A program made the position numbers and the translations under genes. Source: Nemorincola caseinilytica (GTDB lineage Bacteria > Bacteroidota > Bacteroidia > Chitinophagales > Chitinophagaceae). Taken from it: DNA of 64,000 bases. The DNA is taken from assembly GCF_039540515.1 (NCBI RefSeq), contig NZ_BAABFA010000009.1:1-64000 (forward strand). Direction: 5' to 3'. Below are positions 9,501-15,527 of the stretch, in pieces. Under the pieces are notes generated by a model, which was not told where the DNA came from, searched no databases, and saw nothing but the letters and a program-made list of their open reading frames with translations. The stretch's first letter is position 1. Every line of letters starts with the position of its first letter.

Positions 9501-11583
9501 TGCCCTGGGTAGTACCGCCCGCATTCGTAGCCGACACACGAAAATAGTAAGTGGAACCTGGCGTAAGGCCAATGACCGTTGCTGTCACAGCAGTGGCCGA
9601 CGAGCCCGTAACGGGAGATGGAGTAGCGCTTACCGTATGCACGCCCGACGAAAGGTCTGACACTGTGCTATACTCGAATATCACTGTGCTGCTGCTGCCA
9701 TTGGCATTCACACTGCCGGGCAGGTCTACAGAATAAGATGAAGTGATAGAAGCAGCGCTTGTAACTACCGTTGGTGGTGTGGGCGCGTTCACTGTAGCTG
9801 CGGTGGTATTGGTACCTGTGGGTACACAACTGTTGGCATCAGATAGTGTAAGGGTATACACACCCGTAGCCGCAGTAGTAGCCGCAGTTATGGTAGGGTT
9901 CTGGTTGGTATTGGTAAAAGAGTTCGGCCCGGCCCACGAATAAGTATAGGGCGGTGTACCGCCTGTAGCTGTCGATGTCAGGCTTAGGTCGCTGCCCGCT
10001 ATGATGGGGCCATTGTTGCCTATGGCAGACAGTGTAAGCGCTGCCGGTGGCGCTGTAATGGATATGACCCTTGTTATTTCCTGGGGTACAGTGGCGGCAT
10101 CGGCTATGGTACAGGTATATGTGCCCGGGCACAGACCCGATATAGATGAAGAAACATGGCCATTGCTCCACATATATGTATATGGGGGTGTACCGCCCGA
10201 TGGCGTTACCGATGCCGTGCCATCGCAGGTAAAGCCACAGGCATTGCCATTCGTTTTCGATGTGGTGGCAGTGAGTATACTGAAGCTAAGTATGCTGCCG
10301 GTGGTAGCCCCCCCGGCATTCGTACCCTTCACCCGGAAGTAATAGGTATTACCTGCAGTGAGTCCGCTAATAGTGGCCGACACACTGGTAGCACTGCTAC
10401 CTGTGACCGAGGATGGCGTGGCCGATACCGTAGTGACACCAGATGAAAGGTCCGATACCGTACTATATTCGAATATCACAGTAGTATTATCGTCATTCGC
10501 ATTCACACTACCGTTCAGCGTAGCAGCCGATGCAGTGAAACTTGTTGCAGCCGATGTGGTGGCTGTAGGCGGCGTCACGCCCACAGGTGTAGTGAAGCTG
10601 AGTATGGCCCCGCTTGTGGTACCGCCTGCATTGGTGCTTACTAGTCTATAGTAGTAGGTGGCGCTCGCCGACAGACCCGAAACAGAAGCAGTAACACCAG
10701 TACTGCCTGCATTGGCTATACGCGAAGAGGGGGTAGCTGTAACGCTACTTACACCCGAGGCCAATGTTGGGGATGTGCTGTACTCAAAAATAATGGGGGA
10801 GGTAGCTATTCCGTTATCATTGATGGTACCGTTCAGGCCGGCGCCCGAAGAAGTGATGCTGCTTGCAGCAGTAGTAGTATTGAGAGGACCGTACTTGTTG
10901 CCGAACACAAAGTTGTCCACAGCCATATAGTTGGCACCGCCACCGCACTGTATCTCCAGCTCATCGATGTTCGTCAATGAATTGTCTGTACCGCCTTCTG
11001 TGGCAAAATTGATGTAGGTGAACCCATTGTTGGTAGAGAAATTACTAACAAAGCCTGTTGTTTTTGTCAGTGTGAACTTTGTAACACCTCCGCGTTTGCC
11101 CCTGAATGTAACGCTACCGCCACCTGGTGTGGCGGCATTGTCGGTAGATATGAACAGATGCAACCCTTTTACTGTTATAAGCGCAGCATCTGTAGTAAGG
11201 ATGGAATAGGTCTGGTTGGTATTGGCACCTGTGGCAGCCGCATCAAGAAACTTCGATGAGGTACCGGTACAGTTGCCTGCGGTACATGAGGTACCCACAC
11301 CATAGTTAGTAGCTGAAAGATTCGTATGACCTCCATTGCAATCGGTCCAGGTATCGCCAGGTATCCACACTCCAAAAGTGCCCCCTGTAGGGCACGAGGC
11401 AGTGAAGCAGGTGAAGCTCTGACCATTGTTTACGAATACGGTAGGCTTTGCACTGGATCCGCCATCAGTGATACTTTCGAAAGTTTCGGTAAATGGCTGC
11501 GCCAAAGCGGTAGCCACAGATCCAAAAAAGAAAAATAATATCAGCGCGGCAAAAATTCTTGTATTCATATAATAGTTCTTCAT
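1..11583 (-). CDS. Giant modular secreted adhesin, N-terminal part (runs off left edge)
   Basis: The minus-strand frame stays in phase from an ATG at 11583 to base 1, giving 3861 codons without the C-terminus. A second in-frame ATG lies at 11568. The N-terminus is a signal peptide (hydrophobic LILFFFFG core, then ALAQ). Visible modules in order: a jelly-roll/MAM-like domain (to about 10905), two fibronectin-III-like domains, a SprB-type repeat (GGTPPYTY, about 10260-10040), an Ig/PKD-like domain, more Fn3-like domains, a Calx-beta-like domain (about 8510-8140), a second jelly-roll (about 8130-7600), a tandem-95/cadherin-like domain (about 6830-6550), eight PKD-like units (about 6540-4370), Ig-like units, then about 14 GGGSYCAGGTG units to base 1. 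Such proteins are usually type IX-secreted adhesins or gliding-related surface proteins. The sorting signal would lie outside the window, so that part is inference. Confidence 0.9.
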   Translation of the reverse strand, partial: MKNYYMNTRIFAALILFFFFGSVATALAQPFTETFESITDGGSSAKPTVFVNNGQSFTCFTASCPTGGTFGVWIPGDTWTDCNGGHTNLSATNYGVGTSCTAGNCTGTSSKFLDAAATGANTNQTYSILTTDAALITVKGLHLFISTDNAATPGGGSVTFRGKRGGVTKFTLTKTTGFVSNFSTNNGFTYINFATEGGTDNSLTNIDELEIQCGGGANYMAVDNFVFGNKYGPLNTTTAASSITSSGAGLNGTINDNGIATSPIIFEYSTSPTLASGVSSVTATPSSRIANAGSTGVTASVSGLSASATYYYRLVSTNAGGTTSGAILSFTTPVGVTPPTATTSAATSFTASAATLNGSVNANDDNTTVIFEYSTVSDLSSGVTTVSATPSSVTGSSATSVSATISGLTAGNTYYFRVKGTNAGGATTGSILSFSILTATTSKTNGNACGFTCDGTASVTPSGGTPPYTYMWSNGHVSSSISGLCPGTYTCTIADAATVPQEITRVISITAPPAALTLSAIGNNGPIIAGSDLSLTSTATGGTPPYTYSWAGPNSFTNTNQNPTITAATTAATGVYTLTLSDANSCVPTGTNTTAATVNAPTPPTVVTSAASITSSYSVDLPGSVNANGSSSTVIFEYSTVSDLSSGVHTVSATPSPVTGSSATAVTATVIGLTPGSTYYFRVSATNAGGTTQGSILDLTMYGVGSGASVVIADGTKVTGSGALQMVLKGMKNLVNNGTISANSGTLRIEEEGTEIGGSGSTMVNDFVIGYPPVNDVKLYAPLSVRNNALISGVSNVNSLAGALYIRTDINPSATITMDGDLYGSVSGLVTKATVTSGTIPSYNSVLSTNMDGGNARYQWQSSPDNSVWTDISGATDATYTATVTATTYYRTHLSHAVASIYDQFTPAVQLTISASGAPAVATAAATAVSTTGATLNASVNANTASTTVTFAYSTVSDLSSGVTTVTATPSPVTGSSATAVTANITGLASSTTYYFRVMGENSYGTTNGSILSFATAAPAQTIAFSATTVDINENAGTTACPASRTIDIPVSITGTAPTGGSPVVAISVGAGGTARSGVDFVLNTTSLTFPAGSATPQNVSVTIFDNVKINDDRFFYLHLAVDAAGSSAGVGANENIRVNIINDDTAVAMTTPLSYVSMGDSTSSLAHNGLFAGFFTQARAQYLFKAADLTAAGISSTSPITALKVKVMTKNSTLPYEDYTISMANSSATTMSMGFAPEALTTVYTGDVTTVLGWNELVFSSGFTWNGTSNLVVNICWRNASGTPGGTDWVTAKASSGYNGLAYTTQSAGTSCTNPATTVAGSLPVLQFSQTPVSGGGDGTPVETNTTLRSAQVDTGVNASYFYNTTGSVVAMVRNASQDLGCVNAAITTSGNGFVPSTFDAAVNRSVKEFSITPTTGSSSTYDATFYYTNAELSGVSPSSLYIVKTNEPTNATIHKLNSKRVTPTITTWGSNVAFTGTFKGFSGFFLIDGDLPGAAEITTTSYMVGPSITATLTATPTDPAYTYEWVKDAVIIPGATNSTYETNQAGGYTVIIRNPSILAEDESDILTLTDNVAPVFAGGATGTMTICQDASATAINSNLGVVDEDASQTLTWSVTGTPLHGTLGGFNATASTGSGTITPTGLTYTPTAGYHGTDAFTIQVSDGTATASRTINVTVNQTPTVNDPADQSVCNNATTTAVTFSGSPVSGTTYNWTNSTTSIGLTSLGNTSVPTFTATNSTAANVVATVTVTPVANSCPGSSQTFTYTVKPTPDVADPTDQAVCNNASTTAISFSGAVSGTVYNWTNNTSSIGLATTGNTDIASFTAVNTGSTPVVATVTVTPTAAGCTGSSQTFTYTVNPTPTVSDPTDQSVCNNANTTAVNFTGAVSGTVYTWTNDNTATGLASSGNTDIASFTATNSTNAVIVSTVTVTPSANSCTGSSQTFTISVRPTPVLTDPTDQAVCNNTVAPATNFVSTVGGTTYTWVNDNTATGLATSGNTHISAFVATNIANAPIVSTVTVTPTAASCVGATQTFTYTVNPTPTVNTPSNQSVCNTFATTAVTFTGYVPVAVYTWTNSNTTTGLATSGTGDIASFTATNSTSATTVSTVNVTPSAYGCTGTTRTFTISVKPTPTVADPADQAVCNTAFTTAVTFTGTVASTQYDWTNTTTSIGLASAGNGNISSFAATNTGSIPVVATVVVTPSAAGCTGSSQSFNYTVNPTPAVADPADKAVCNNTSVAATNFTGPVSGTLYSWTNTNAVIGLVSGGTGDIASFTGTNSSTSAAETAVVTVTPSANGCTGASQNFTIRVNPTPTVNAVSSSAVCANNTVPATTFTGGSASNVYTWSNSNTAIGTVANGTGNIGAFTGTNPGLTTISGTFTVTPSLTISGLTCAGSPKNFTVTVYARPQVTAIGNNGPICADATLNLTSTIAGGVTPYDISWTGPSFSSAVEDPSIPNATTASSGTYSLTVTDANNCATSSTSTTTAVVNPRPAMVTVSNDGPICAGSTLGLFSTATGGTGAYTYSWTGPNSFNSLVRNPTITSATTAATGVYSVVVTDAANCTATGTRTTSATVNSLPTVASITASPTALCTGSAITLTAGATSGAGTLVSYNWTGPNSYSATTAAGTTSLTATTTAASGIYSLSVTYTGTGCTSNRVASSTVTVVQRPIVYAVMGGGSYCAGGTGVTVQLSGSDIGKTYQLYRDGMPVGSTIAGTGAPIVFPSQTVAGNYIVMTGLGSPCPTMMSGSATVAINPLPVAYTVTGGGSYCVGGTGMPVGLSDGEPGIDYTLYYGSTALTSAAGMGVAFSFGNMTGVGTYTVSAVNNATGCTNNMLGSATISTNALPNVYNMTGSGSYCASIAGLAVGLSNSTNGVTYQLYNGATPVGVPVVSPGGVLSFGVQPAGVYSATATSAVGCTSNMSGTAIVMQNALPTVFTTGGGGSYCSGGTGFPVTLSGSTAGVNYQLYNGSTATGAPVAGTGSALSFGTFTAAGTYTVRATNAITTCTANMSGSAVINIDALPTAFTVGGGGSYCIGGAGQNITLSGSQSGVSYQMYRSGTPVGTAVPGNGSSLNFGLQTTAGSYTMIGVNTATGCSTGMTGSATVSVNALPVIYPITGGGNYCTGGTGVTVGLGGSQTGVNYMLYNGAAQIGSTMGGTNSPISFGTQTLTGTYTIFAINPTTGCSNNMSGTASIGINPLPTVYPVTGTGAYCAGGTGVAVGLSGSSTGVNYSLSMGATLVSVMSGTGSALNFGNQLTAGTYTVQATNSVTGCQSNMNGSAVITVNALPNVFAVSASGSSYCAGGTGVTIGLTGTTQAGVDYQLYNGATASGAAVSGGAAVSFGLRTAAGTYTVLATNTTTGCTRAMSGTASITINPLPTVYAVTGGGSYCAGGSGQAISLSGSETGVNYQLYNGAATVGTAVAGSGSAIGLGTQTASGTYTVLATNATTACTRVMSGSAGITINALPVAQIVNGGGAYCAGGTGVAVGLGSSQTGINYQLYNGLTAMGSAVPGTGSAISFGSQTMSGTYMVKATDPVTGCTNNMTGTASVSINAVPTIYNVTGGGSYCAGSTGVSIGLSGSTAGVSYQLYNGSLPVGTAATGTGAALSFGIHTLAATYYVGADNGTCTSTMNGSATVVQNALPLAQTLTGGGAYCAGGTGVHVGIGNSQVGVSYQLYRDGVPTGGLVAGTGLAVDFGSMTAGGDYTTIGYNSGTGCTNAMTGTVSVSVNALPAVQTVTGGGSYCAGGSGVTVGLGGSAPGVSYQLYNGSAVAGTAGFGTGTPIDIGTFTVAGTYSAQATDLTTGCMSDMSGVVTISINALPQLHTVSGGGTICQNSAGAAITLNNSNTGINYQLYNGTSTVG
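4370..6540 (-). repeat. Eight tandem PKD-like protein repeats, about 265-275 bp each
   Basis: Within the giant adhesin, the anchor DQ(S/A)VCN recurs near 6506, 6232, 5967, 5694, 5428, 5153 and 4882, with a degenerate copy near 4608. The anchors alternate DQS, DQA, DQS, DQA, DQS, DQA, DKA. This suggests expansion by two-unit blocks of about 540 bp. Each unit ends with a PTP linker. Confidence 0.85.
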
Positions 11584-11676
11584 AGAAAAACGTGAAAATA
11601 TTATTCTGATAGATCTTTATTCTCGATCCCTTTTGCAAAACGTGGTGATGAAATGTCTATCCACTTACGGCATTCG

Positions 11677-12993
11677 TTAGTCGCAGGAAAATGCTTTATA
11701 GAAACCGTAGGGAGTAGAACCCGGCGAGGCAACACTCAGTGTCAGTATAGTACCTGCCGAAACACTGACACCAGTTATAACACATGTGGTGGGGACGCCT
11801 CCCGATGCGGCGGTAGTACTGCACGTTCCTACAAGCGTGCTGGTAGCGAAGGTAGAGCTTGATGTACTTGGTGCAACTGAGTAGAGGTTCCAGGTCATAG
11901 CGCTAGGTACATACGAAGTTATGGTCATAGTAGGCGTACATGTGGTGGGCGCTGTAACGGTAACAAGGCCGGCAGCGTTCAGATTGCTTTGCTGTACGCT
12001 ATTGGTAGGGCTATAATACCCCGTGCCCGATACCACAGTAGTATTGCCGCTTACAGCATATGGTATTTTAGATGGGCTGGCGCCGGTGCCTGTGCTACCG
12101 CCACCGCCGCCGCTGGGTGTGGCCCACTGGCCATCGCCACGCAGGTAAGTGGTACTGGATGCTGTGCCACCCGTAGAGGCTATTTTAGCTATCGTTACCG
12201 TATTGTCTGCAAGGCTGGGGTTGGGATAAGTACCGGTAAGGTGGCCTCCGGCCGAGCCTGATGGCGTGGCAGTAGGCGTGGCCCAGGTATTATCGCCGCG
12301 CAGAAAGGTACTGCTGGATCGGGTACCCGAAGCGCTGAGGTCCGATGCTGTTACCGAGGCCGCCAGGTTCAGCTTGCTGTAAGCAATGGCGGCAGTGGTA
12401 CTGACATCAGAGTTCACAATGGTGCCATCCAGTATCTTACTACTAGTGATGGAGCTATTGGCTATCGTAGGGTTGGGGTAGGTGCCTGTAATGTCGCCAC
12501 CTGCAGAGCCGCCCGGTGTGGTGCCTGTGATGGTGATATTGCTGGCAGCGGTTATCTGGCCCTTACTGTTCACGGTATATGCAGGCACCTGTGTGCTGCT
12601 ACCATAAGTACCGCTTGTCACCCCCGTTGCTGCCAGCGTAGGGTTGGGATAGTTGCCTGTCAGGTCGCCACCTGCCGAGCCGGTCGGCGATCCGCCGCCA
12701 CCGCCTATTACCGTCCATGCAGTGCCGTTGTAATAGTAGAAGCCCTTGGTCACATCTGTCTGGTATACCATCAGGCCCTCTGCCGGTGTGGTTATGGCCG
12801 TGCGCTGTGCCTGTGTCATCCTGGGTATCAGTATCCCCTTGGTGGTAGATGCTACATCCAGCATTGCAGAGTTATCGGCTGTGCTGCCGGTAGTGTTCAG
12901 GGCCATACCCTGTGCCTGTGCGCCCTGAGATGACAATGCTATGGTGCCACCCAGCAGGAAGGAAAATAAAATAGTATTCTTCATATTATACAT
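11677..12993 (-). CDS. Secreted phage-tail-fibre-like repeat protein
   Basis: This 438-residue protein has an N-terminal signal peptide (second start MKNTIL at 12984, then ending near GAQAQG). The mature part begins with a segment common in secreted Bacteroidota fibre-like proteins (KGILIPRMT, GLMVYQTD, FYYYNGTAW). Three GGxxTGxYPNP repeats follow, interspersed with FLRGDNTWATP and YLRGDGQWATP motifs. The C-terminal 130 residues are Thr/Ser-rich with four or more Cys and match nothing I recognise. It lies between the giant adhesin and the tail-collar gene on the same strand. A cell-surface or extracellular fibre is likely. No phage genes surround it, so it is not a prophage remnant by context. 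The substrate is unknown. Confidence 0.75.
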   Translation of the reverse strand: MYNMKNTILFSFLLGGTIALSSQGAQAQGMALNTTGSTADNSAMLDVASTTKGILIPRMTQAQRTAITTPAEGLMVYQTDVTKGFYYYNGTAWTVIGGGGGSPTGSAGGDLTGNYPNPTLAATGVTSGTYGSSTQVPAYTVNSKGQITAASNITITGTTPGGSAGGDITGTYPNPTIANSSITSSKILDGTIVNSDVSTTAAIAYSKLNLAASVTASDLSASGTRSSSTFLRGDNTWATPTATPSGSAGGHLTGTYPNPSLADNTVTIAKIASTGGTASSTTYLRGDGQWATPSGGGGGSTGTGASPSKIPYAVSGNTTVVSGTGYYSPTNSVQQSNLNAAGLVTVTAPTTCTPTMTITSYVPSAMTWNLYSVAPSTSSSTFATSTLVGTCSTTAASGGVPTTCVITGVSVSAGTILTLSVASPGSTPYGFYKAFSCD

Positions 12994-13234
12994 TTACTTA
13001 ATTATTTTTGATCTTTGTTTTACATATCAATGACAAAGCCACCTTTTTCTGTTGAAAAAATGTGCATAAAAACATGGAGGTACGAAGATAAAAATTTATG
13101 TGAATGAAATGATAAACTTTAAAGACAGATCTGTTTAAAATAATTTTGACAACACCTTGCTCAAATAAAATATATAAAGTGGGGTACTCATTTCTGGGTA
13201 CCCCACTCCTATTTTTTTGTATCAGGCCATGCCC
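12994..13234. other. AT-rich intergenic region between two fibre-like genes
   Basis: This is 241 bp with low GC compared with its neighbours. It should carry the promoter of the 12993 gene, but no clean TAnnTTTG box is visible. A strong hairpin at 13178-13207 closes off the upstream gene. Confidence 0.6.
13178..13207. terminator. Bidirectional hairpin terminator
   Basis: A 10-bp stem (AGTGGGGTAC pairing with GTACCCCACT) has a 10-nt loop. T-rich tracts flank both sides, so it can serve the minus-strand collar gene that ends at 13235. Confidence 0.75.
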
Positions 13235-13855
13235 TTACGGCTTTACAGGGTATATACCGCCCGATATACACATGGCATAGGTGAGCCCTAATACCGGTGG
13301 AATATTGGGAATAGGCTGGCTACCTCCAGTGTTTGAAGTAGTGAATGAACCACCTCCGCTTACGCTTAGGTTCAATGCCATGGGCAGCTGTACCATATTG
13401 GTGGCAGGTCCATATATATTCAATTCAGCAGCATCTCCGTACTGGGTCACTGCGTTAGTATTGCCCGCCGCAAGCACCATATTGGAAGCTGCAGGGCTAG
13501 CATAAGTGGCCGGGGAAGTAGATACCTGGAAAACGCCTGTCCCCTGTAGCGTTACATTTCCGGTATGGTTGTGCGCGGGCATATTGGCCACTGCTATAGT
13601 ATTTGCCTCTGCCCCATATTTTTTCGAAAACGCATAATTATTTACAAGACCAGCTCCTTGCCCATACCCGATAGGCAACCTGCCTCTCAGGTCCGGCAGG
13701 TTGAAGTTGACGGTATCGCCGCCGAACTGGTTACCGAGCAGCGAATACAACGCCTGGTACTGGTTCACAGAAAGCTGCTGCCCATTACATATCGCCCAGC
13801 CTTCGGGTACCCAGTTGAGTGCCCATAAAATGATCTGACTTAAGTAAAAATCCAT
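13235..13855 (-). CDS. Phage tail collar domain protein (microcystin-dependent-protein family)
   Basis: This 206-residue protein opens with the collar-domain signature: W.PEGWAICNGQ, then QYQALYSLLG, then FNLPDLRGRLPIG at about residues 16-63. The middle carries the MPAHNHTG motif typical of this family, and the end is Gly/Ser-rich with NIPPVLGLTYAMC. It has no signal peptide. Stand-alone collar-domain proteins are frequent in Bacteroidota genomes outside prophages, and their role is not settled. The gene sits upstream of the fibre-like protein on the same strand, suggesting they act together, but a terminator-like hairpin separates them. A structured leader precedes the start (see the 13892-13967 feature). 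Confidence 0.85.
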   Translation of the reverse strand: MDFYLSQIILWALNWVPEGWAICNGQQLSVNQYQALYSLLGNQFGGDTVNFNLPDLRGRLPIGYGQGAGLVNNYAFSKKYGAEANTIAVANMPAHNHTGNVTLQGTGVFQVSTSPATYASPAASNMVLAAGNTNAVTQYGDAAELNIYGPATNMVQLPMALNLSVSGGGSFTTSNTGGSQPIPNIPPVLGLTYAMCISGGIYPVKP

Positions 13856-13891
13856 TGTTCTAAGGTTTTAATTGTTAATGAAATGAATTGT

Positions 13892-13967
13892 TTTCATCAC
13901 TAATGTAGATAGATAAGACAGCCGGTACCGGCATATGAGCCTGAGTAGCCCTTTTATGGTGATGAAA
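13892..13967 (-). promoter_or_regulatory. Structured leader upstream of collar-domain gene
   Basis: A perfect 9-bp inverted repeat (TTTCATCAC at 13892-13900, GTGATGAAA at 13959-13967) encloses a perfect 12-bp palindrome, GCCGGTACCGGC (13921-13932). On the minus strand this would be the 5' untranslated region of the gene starting at 13855. The structure is seen. Any regulatory role is inference. Confidence 0.4.
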
Positions 13968-14080
13968 GCCCTAAACAATACCCATGGAGCAACGATCCAC
14001 TAACAAATAAGAAAGAGAACTACCTCCAAAAGCAGAGACAGCACTACACCACATACAAAAGATCACAAAAAGAGTAGGCA

Positions 14081-14476
14081 TTATACCCTGGCAAAATAGG
14101 CGCCCAGCCTGAACATCACTATGCCCAGCAGCCCGCCTATGGCATCGGCCACGGCATCCATTATCTCCATGCTGCGGCCCAGGAAGGTGAGCATACCCTG
14201 CAGGTACTCTATGAGGCAGCCCAGAAAAACAGTGATCAGTAATAGTATAAGCAGCGACCTGAAGGTATAGGCCGGCCTGGCACAGAGCCAAAGGAAGGAA
14301 AAAATGCCGAACATGAGGAAATGTGTCCATTTGTCGGCAAGGGGTACATCTACCCTGGGTATCTCGTGTGCGGGCATGAGGCACCCTATAAAAATGAGCA
14401 AGGTCCATGCTATAGCCATGAACCTTGCCTGTCTTGTATACGGAGAATCCGTTGTGAATATTCTTTTCATTTGCAT
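14081..14476 (-). CDS. VanZ-like membrane protein
   Basis: This 131-residue protein has four predicted membrane segments. It carries the VanZ-family pattern of an early IFxGCLMPAHEIP stretch, a DKWTHFLMFG motif (about residues 47-56) and a late EYLQGML...D...DAxGG segment. VanZ-like proteins are small integral membrane proteins of poorly defined role, named after a teicoplanin-resistance gene. Nothing here points to glycopeptide resistance. The ATG overlaps the gcvH stop codon by one base (TAATG), so translation is probably coupled to gcvH. The start at 14476 is chosen for that overlap. Confidence 0.8.
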   Translation of the reverse strand: MQMKRIFTTDSPYTRQARFMAIAWTLLIFIGCLMPAHEIPRVDVPLADKWTHFLMFGIFSFLWLCARPAYTFRSLLILLLITVFLGCLIEYLQGMLTFLGRSMEIMDAVADAIGGLLGIVMFRLGAYFARV

Positions 14477-14853
14477 TAGCCTACCAGCTGCTCATAAGCG
14501 GCCGCGTCCAGCAGTGCAGCTACGTCGGCAGTATTGTCCACTGTCATTTTTATCATCCAGCCATCGCCATAGGGGTCTTTGTTCACATTTTCGGGTGTGC
14601 CTTCCAGGCCGGCGTTCACCTCGGTAATGGTGCCGCTTACAGGCAGGTAAAGGTCCGATACCGTTTTCACGGCCTCTACCGTACCGAATATCTCGTTGGC
14701 GGCCAGCGCCTTGCCTGTGGCAGAGATATCGACGAATACTATATCGCCCAGCTCTTTCTGTGCGAAGTCGGTGATGCCTACAGTAGCGATGTTGCCCTCA
14801 AGGCGTATCCATTCGTGGTCCTTTGTGTAACGTAGATCGGCGGGAAATTGCAT
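14476..14853 (-). CDS. gcvH: Glycine cleavage system H protein
   Basis: This 125-residue cytoplasmic protein is the lipoyl carrier of the glycine cleavage system. It shuttles the aminomethyl intermediate between the P, T and L proteins. The N-terminus LRYTKDHEWI and the lipoylation motif VEAVKTVSD are both intact, with Lys63 as the expected lipoyl site. The length matches the family (about 125-130), so the ATG at 14853 is preferred over an upstream in-frame extension through the tRNA region. The P and T protein genes are not nearby. The downstream VanZ-like gene overlaps by one base. Confidence 0.95.
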   Translation of the reverse strand: MQFPADLRYTKDHEWIRLEGNIATVGITDFAQKELGDIVFVDISATGKALAANEIFGTVEAVKTVSDLYLPVSGTITEVNAGLEGTPENVNKDPYGDGWMIKMTVDNTADVAALLDAAAYEQLVG

Positions 14854-14929
14854 TGTGTATGTTTTTGCGATAAAAATAAGCGAAAAAACAATAAAAGCAT
14901 AAGTGAATGACGAGAAACAGGCAGGTATA

Positions 14930-14980
14930 AAAGAAAAAAGCAGGAACGGCCATCGCACTGTTTCTGCGCACCGTTCCTGC
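14930..14980 (-). terminator. Intrinsic terminator after tRNA-Leu
   Basis: GCAGGAACGG (14940-14949) pairs with CCGTTCCTGC (14971-14980), a perfect 10-bp stem with a 21-nt loop. On the minus strand it is followed by a T-rich tract (14930-14939). It lies directly downstream of the tRNA. Confidence 0.8.
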
Positions 14981-14985
14981 TTTTG

Positions 14986-15067
14986 TGCGGGTGGAGGGAC
15001 TCGAACCCCCATGCCGCAAAGCATCAGATCCTAAGTCTGACGTGTCTGCCAATTTCACCACACCCGC
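14986..15067 (-). tRNA. tRNA-Leu (anticodon UAG)
   Basis: The 7-bp acceptor stem GCGGGTG/CACCCGC closes at 15067-15061 and 14993-14987, with discriminator A at 14986. The anticodon arm is CAGA-CTTAGGA-TCTG, giving anticodon TAG. A variable arm of leucine type and a GGTTCGAGTCC T-arm are present. CCA is not encoded. Confidence 0.95.
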
Positions 15068-15077
15068 TCAGGGAGCG

Positions 15078-15085
15078 CAAAGGTA
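15078..15085 (-). promoter_or_regulatory. -7 promoter box of tRNA-Leu
   Basis: TACCTTTG on the minus strand matches the Bacteroidota -7 consensus TAnnTTTG. It ends 11 bases before the tRNA 5' end. No clear -33 TTTG is seen. Confidence 0.6.
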
Positions 15086-15142
15086 ATGACATCTGGCCAA
15101 TAAAACCACTGGCGCGTAAAAATACCGACAGCTCAAAAAAGA

Positions 15143-15166
15143 GCAGCCGGGCGTTGGCCCGGCTGC
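15143..15166 (-). terminator. Intrinsic terminator of the small lipoprotein gene
   Basis: GCAGCCGGGC pairs with GCCCGGCTGC, a 10-bp stem with a 4-nt loop. It is followed on the minus strand by TCTTTTTT (15142-15135). It sits 26 bp after the stop of the 15192-15425 gene. Confidence 0.8.
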
Positions 15167-15191
15167 GAATATCTGTAATTAATGTAACTGC

Positions 15192-15425
15192 CTAGTAGCG
15201 GTACCTGCCGCGGTGGCGGTACGGACGTGGCCCATAATGCTTGCGGCCCCATATCTCTTTGCGCGGCTTTATCTTCTTACTGGCGCCATAGTGACGATGG
15301 GTCCTGCGCGCACCGTCCTTGGGCGACATCTTGTACGACGAGCCGGTCTCGTATCGCATTCTGCAGCCGGTCATTGCCAGCACCAGCGACATACACGCAA
15401 GGAACAGGAGTAATATTCTTTTCAT
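15192..15425 (-). CDS. Small basic lipoprotein, unknown function
   Basis: This is a 77-residue protein if started at MKRILLLF. An in-frame ATG four codons upstream (15437) is also possible. It has a short signal peptide ending in a lipobox-like LAMTGC, then a strongly basic mature part rich in Arg, His, Lys and Tyr (RRTHRHYG, KKIKPRKE, PYRHRGRYRY). No family is recognised. The lipobox predicts anchoring to a membrane, and the basic C-terminus could bind LPS or another polyanion, which is inference. It is monocistronic with its own terminator. Confidence 0.65.
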   Translation of the reverse strand: MKRILLLFLACMSLVLAMTGCRMRYETGSSYKMSPKDGARRTHRHYGASKKIKPRKEIWGRKHYGPRPYRHRGRYRY

Positions 15426-15527
15426 CGGCAAATACATTTAGGGTGTCCGGGTTAAAGATATAAAAGTATTCCATTAAAAGAAAGCGCCTCTATATCAATG
15501 TGCCGGGCAGCTACACAGGTATGCTGC

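Noticed and set aside
11677..13855. Prophage remnant
   Set aside because: Only a collar-domain gene and a secreted fibre-like gene are present. There is no integrase, capsid, terminase, baseplate or attachment site.
11677..13855. Diversity-generating retroelement target
   Set aside because: No reverse transcriptase or template repeat is seen in the window, and the C-terminus shows no C-type-lectin variable region.
13971..14408. 145-codon minus-strand open frame
   Set aside because: It overlaps the VanZ-like gene in another frame. The VanZ frame has membrane helices, family motifs and an ATG coupled to gcvH.
14081..14476. Vancomycin or teicoplanin resistance
   Set aside because: VanZ-like proteins are common and mostly unrelated to resistance. 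No vanHAX-type genes are present.
14853..15024. N-terminal extension of GcvH
   Set aside because: The extra residues would overlap the tRNA and its terminator and are not part of the GcvH family. The ATG at 14853 gives the normal length.
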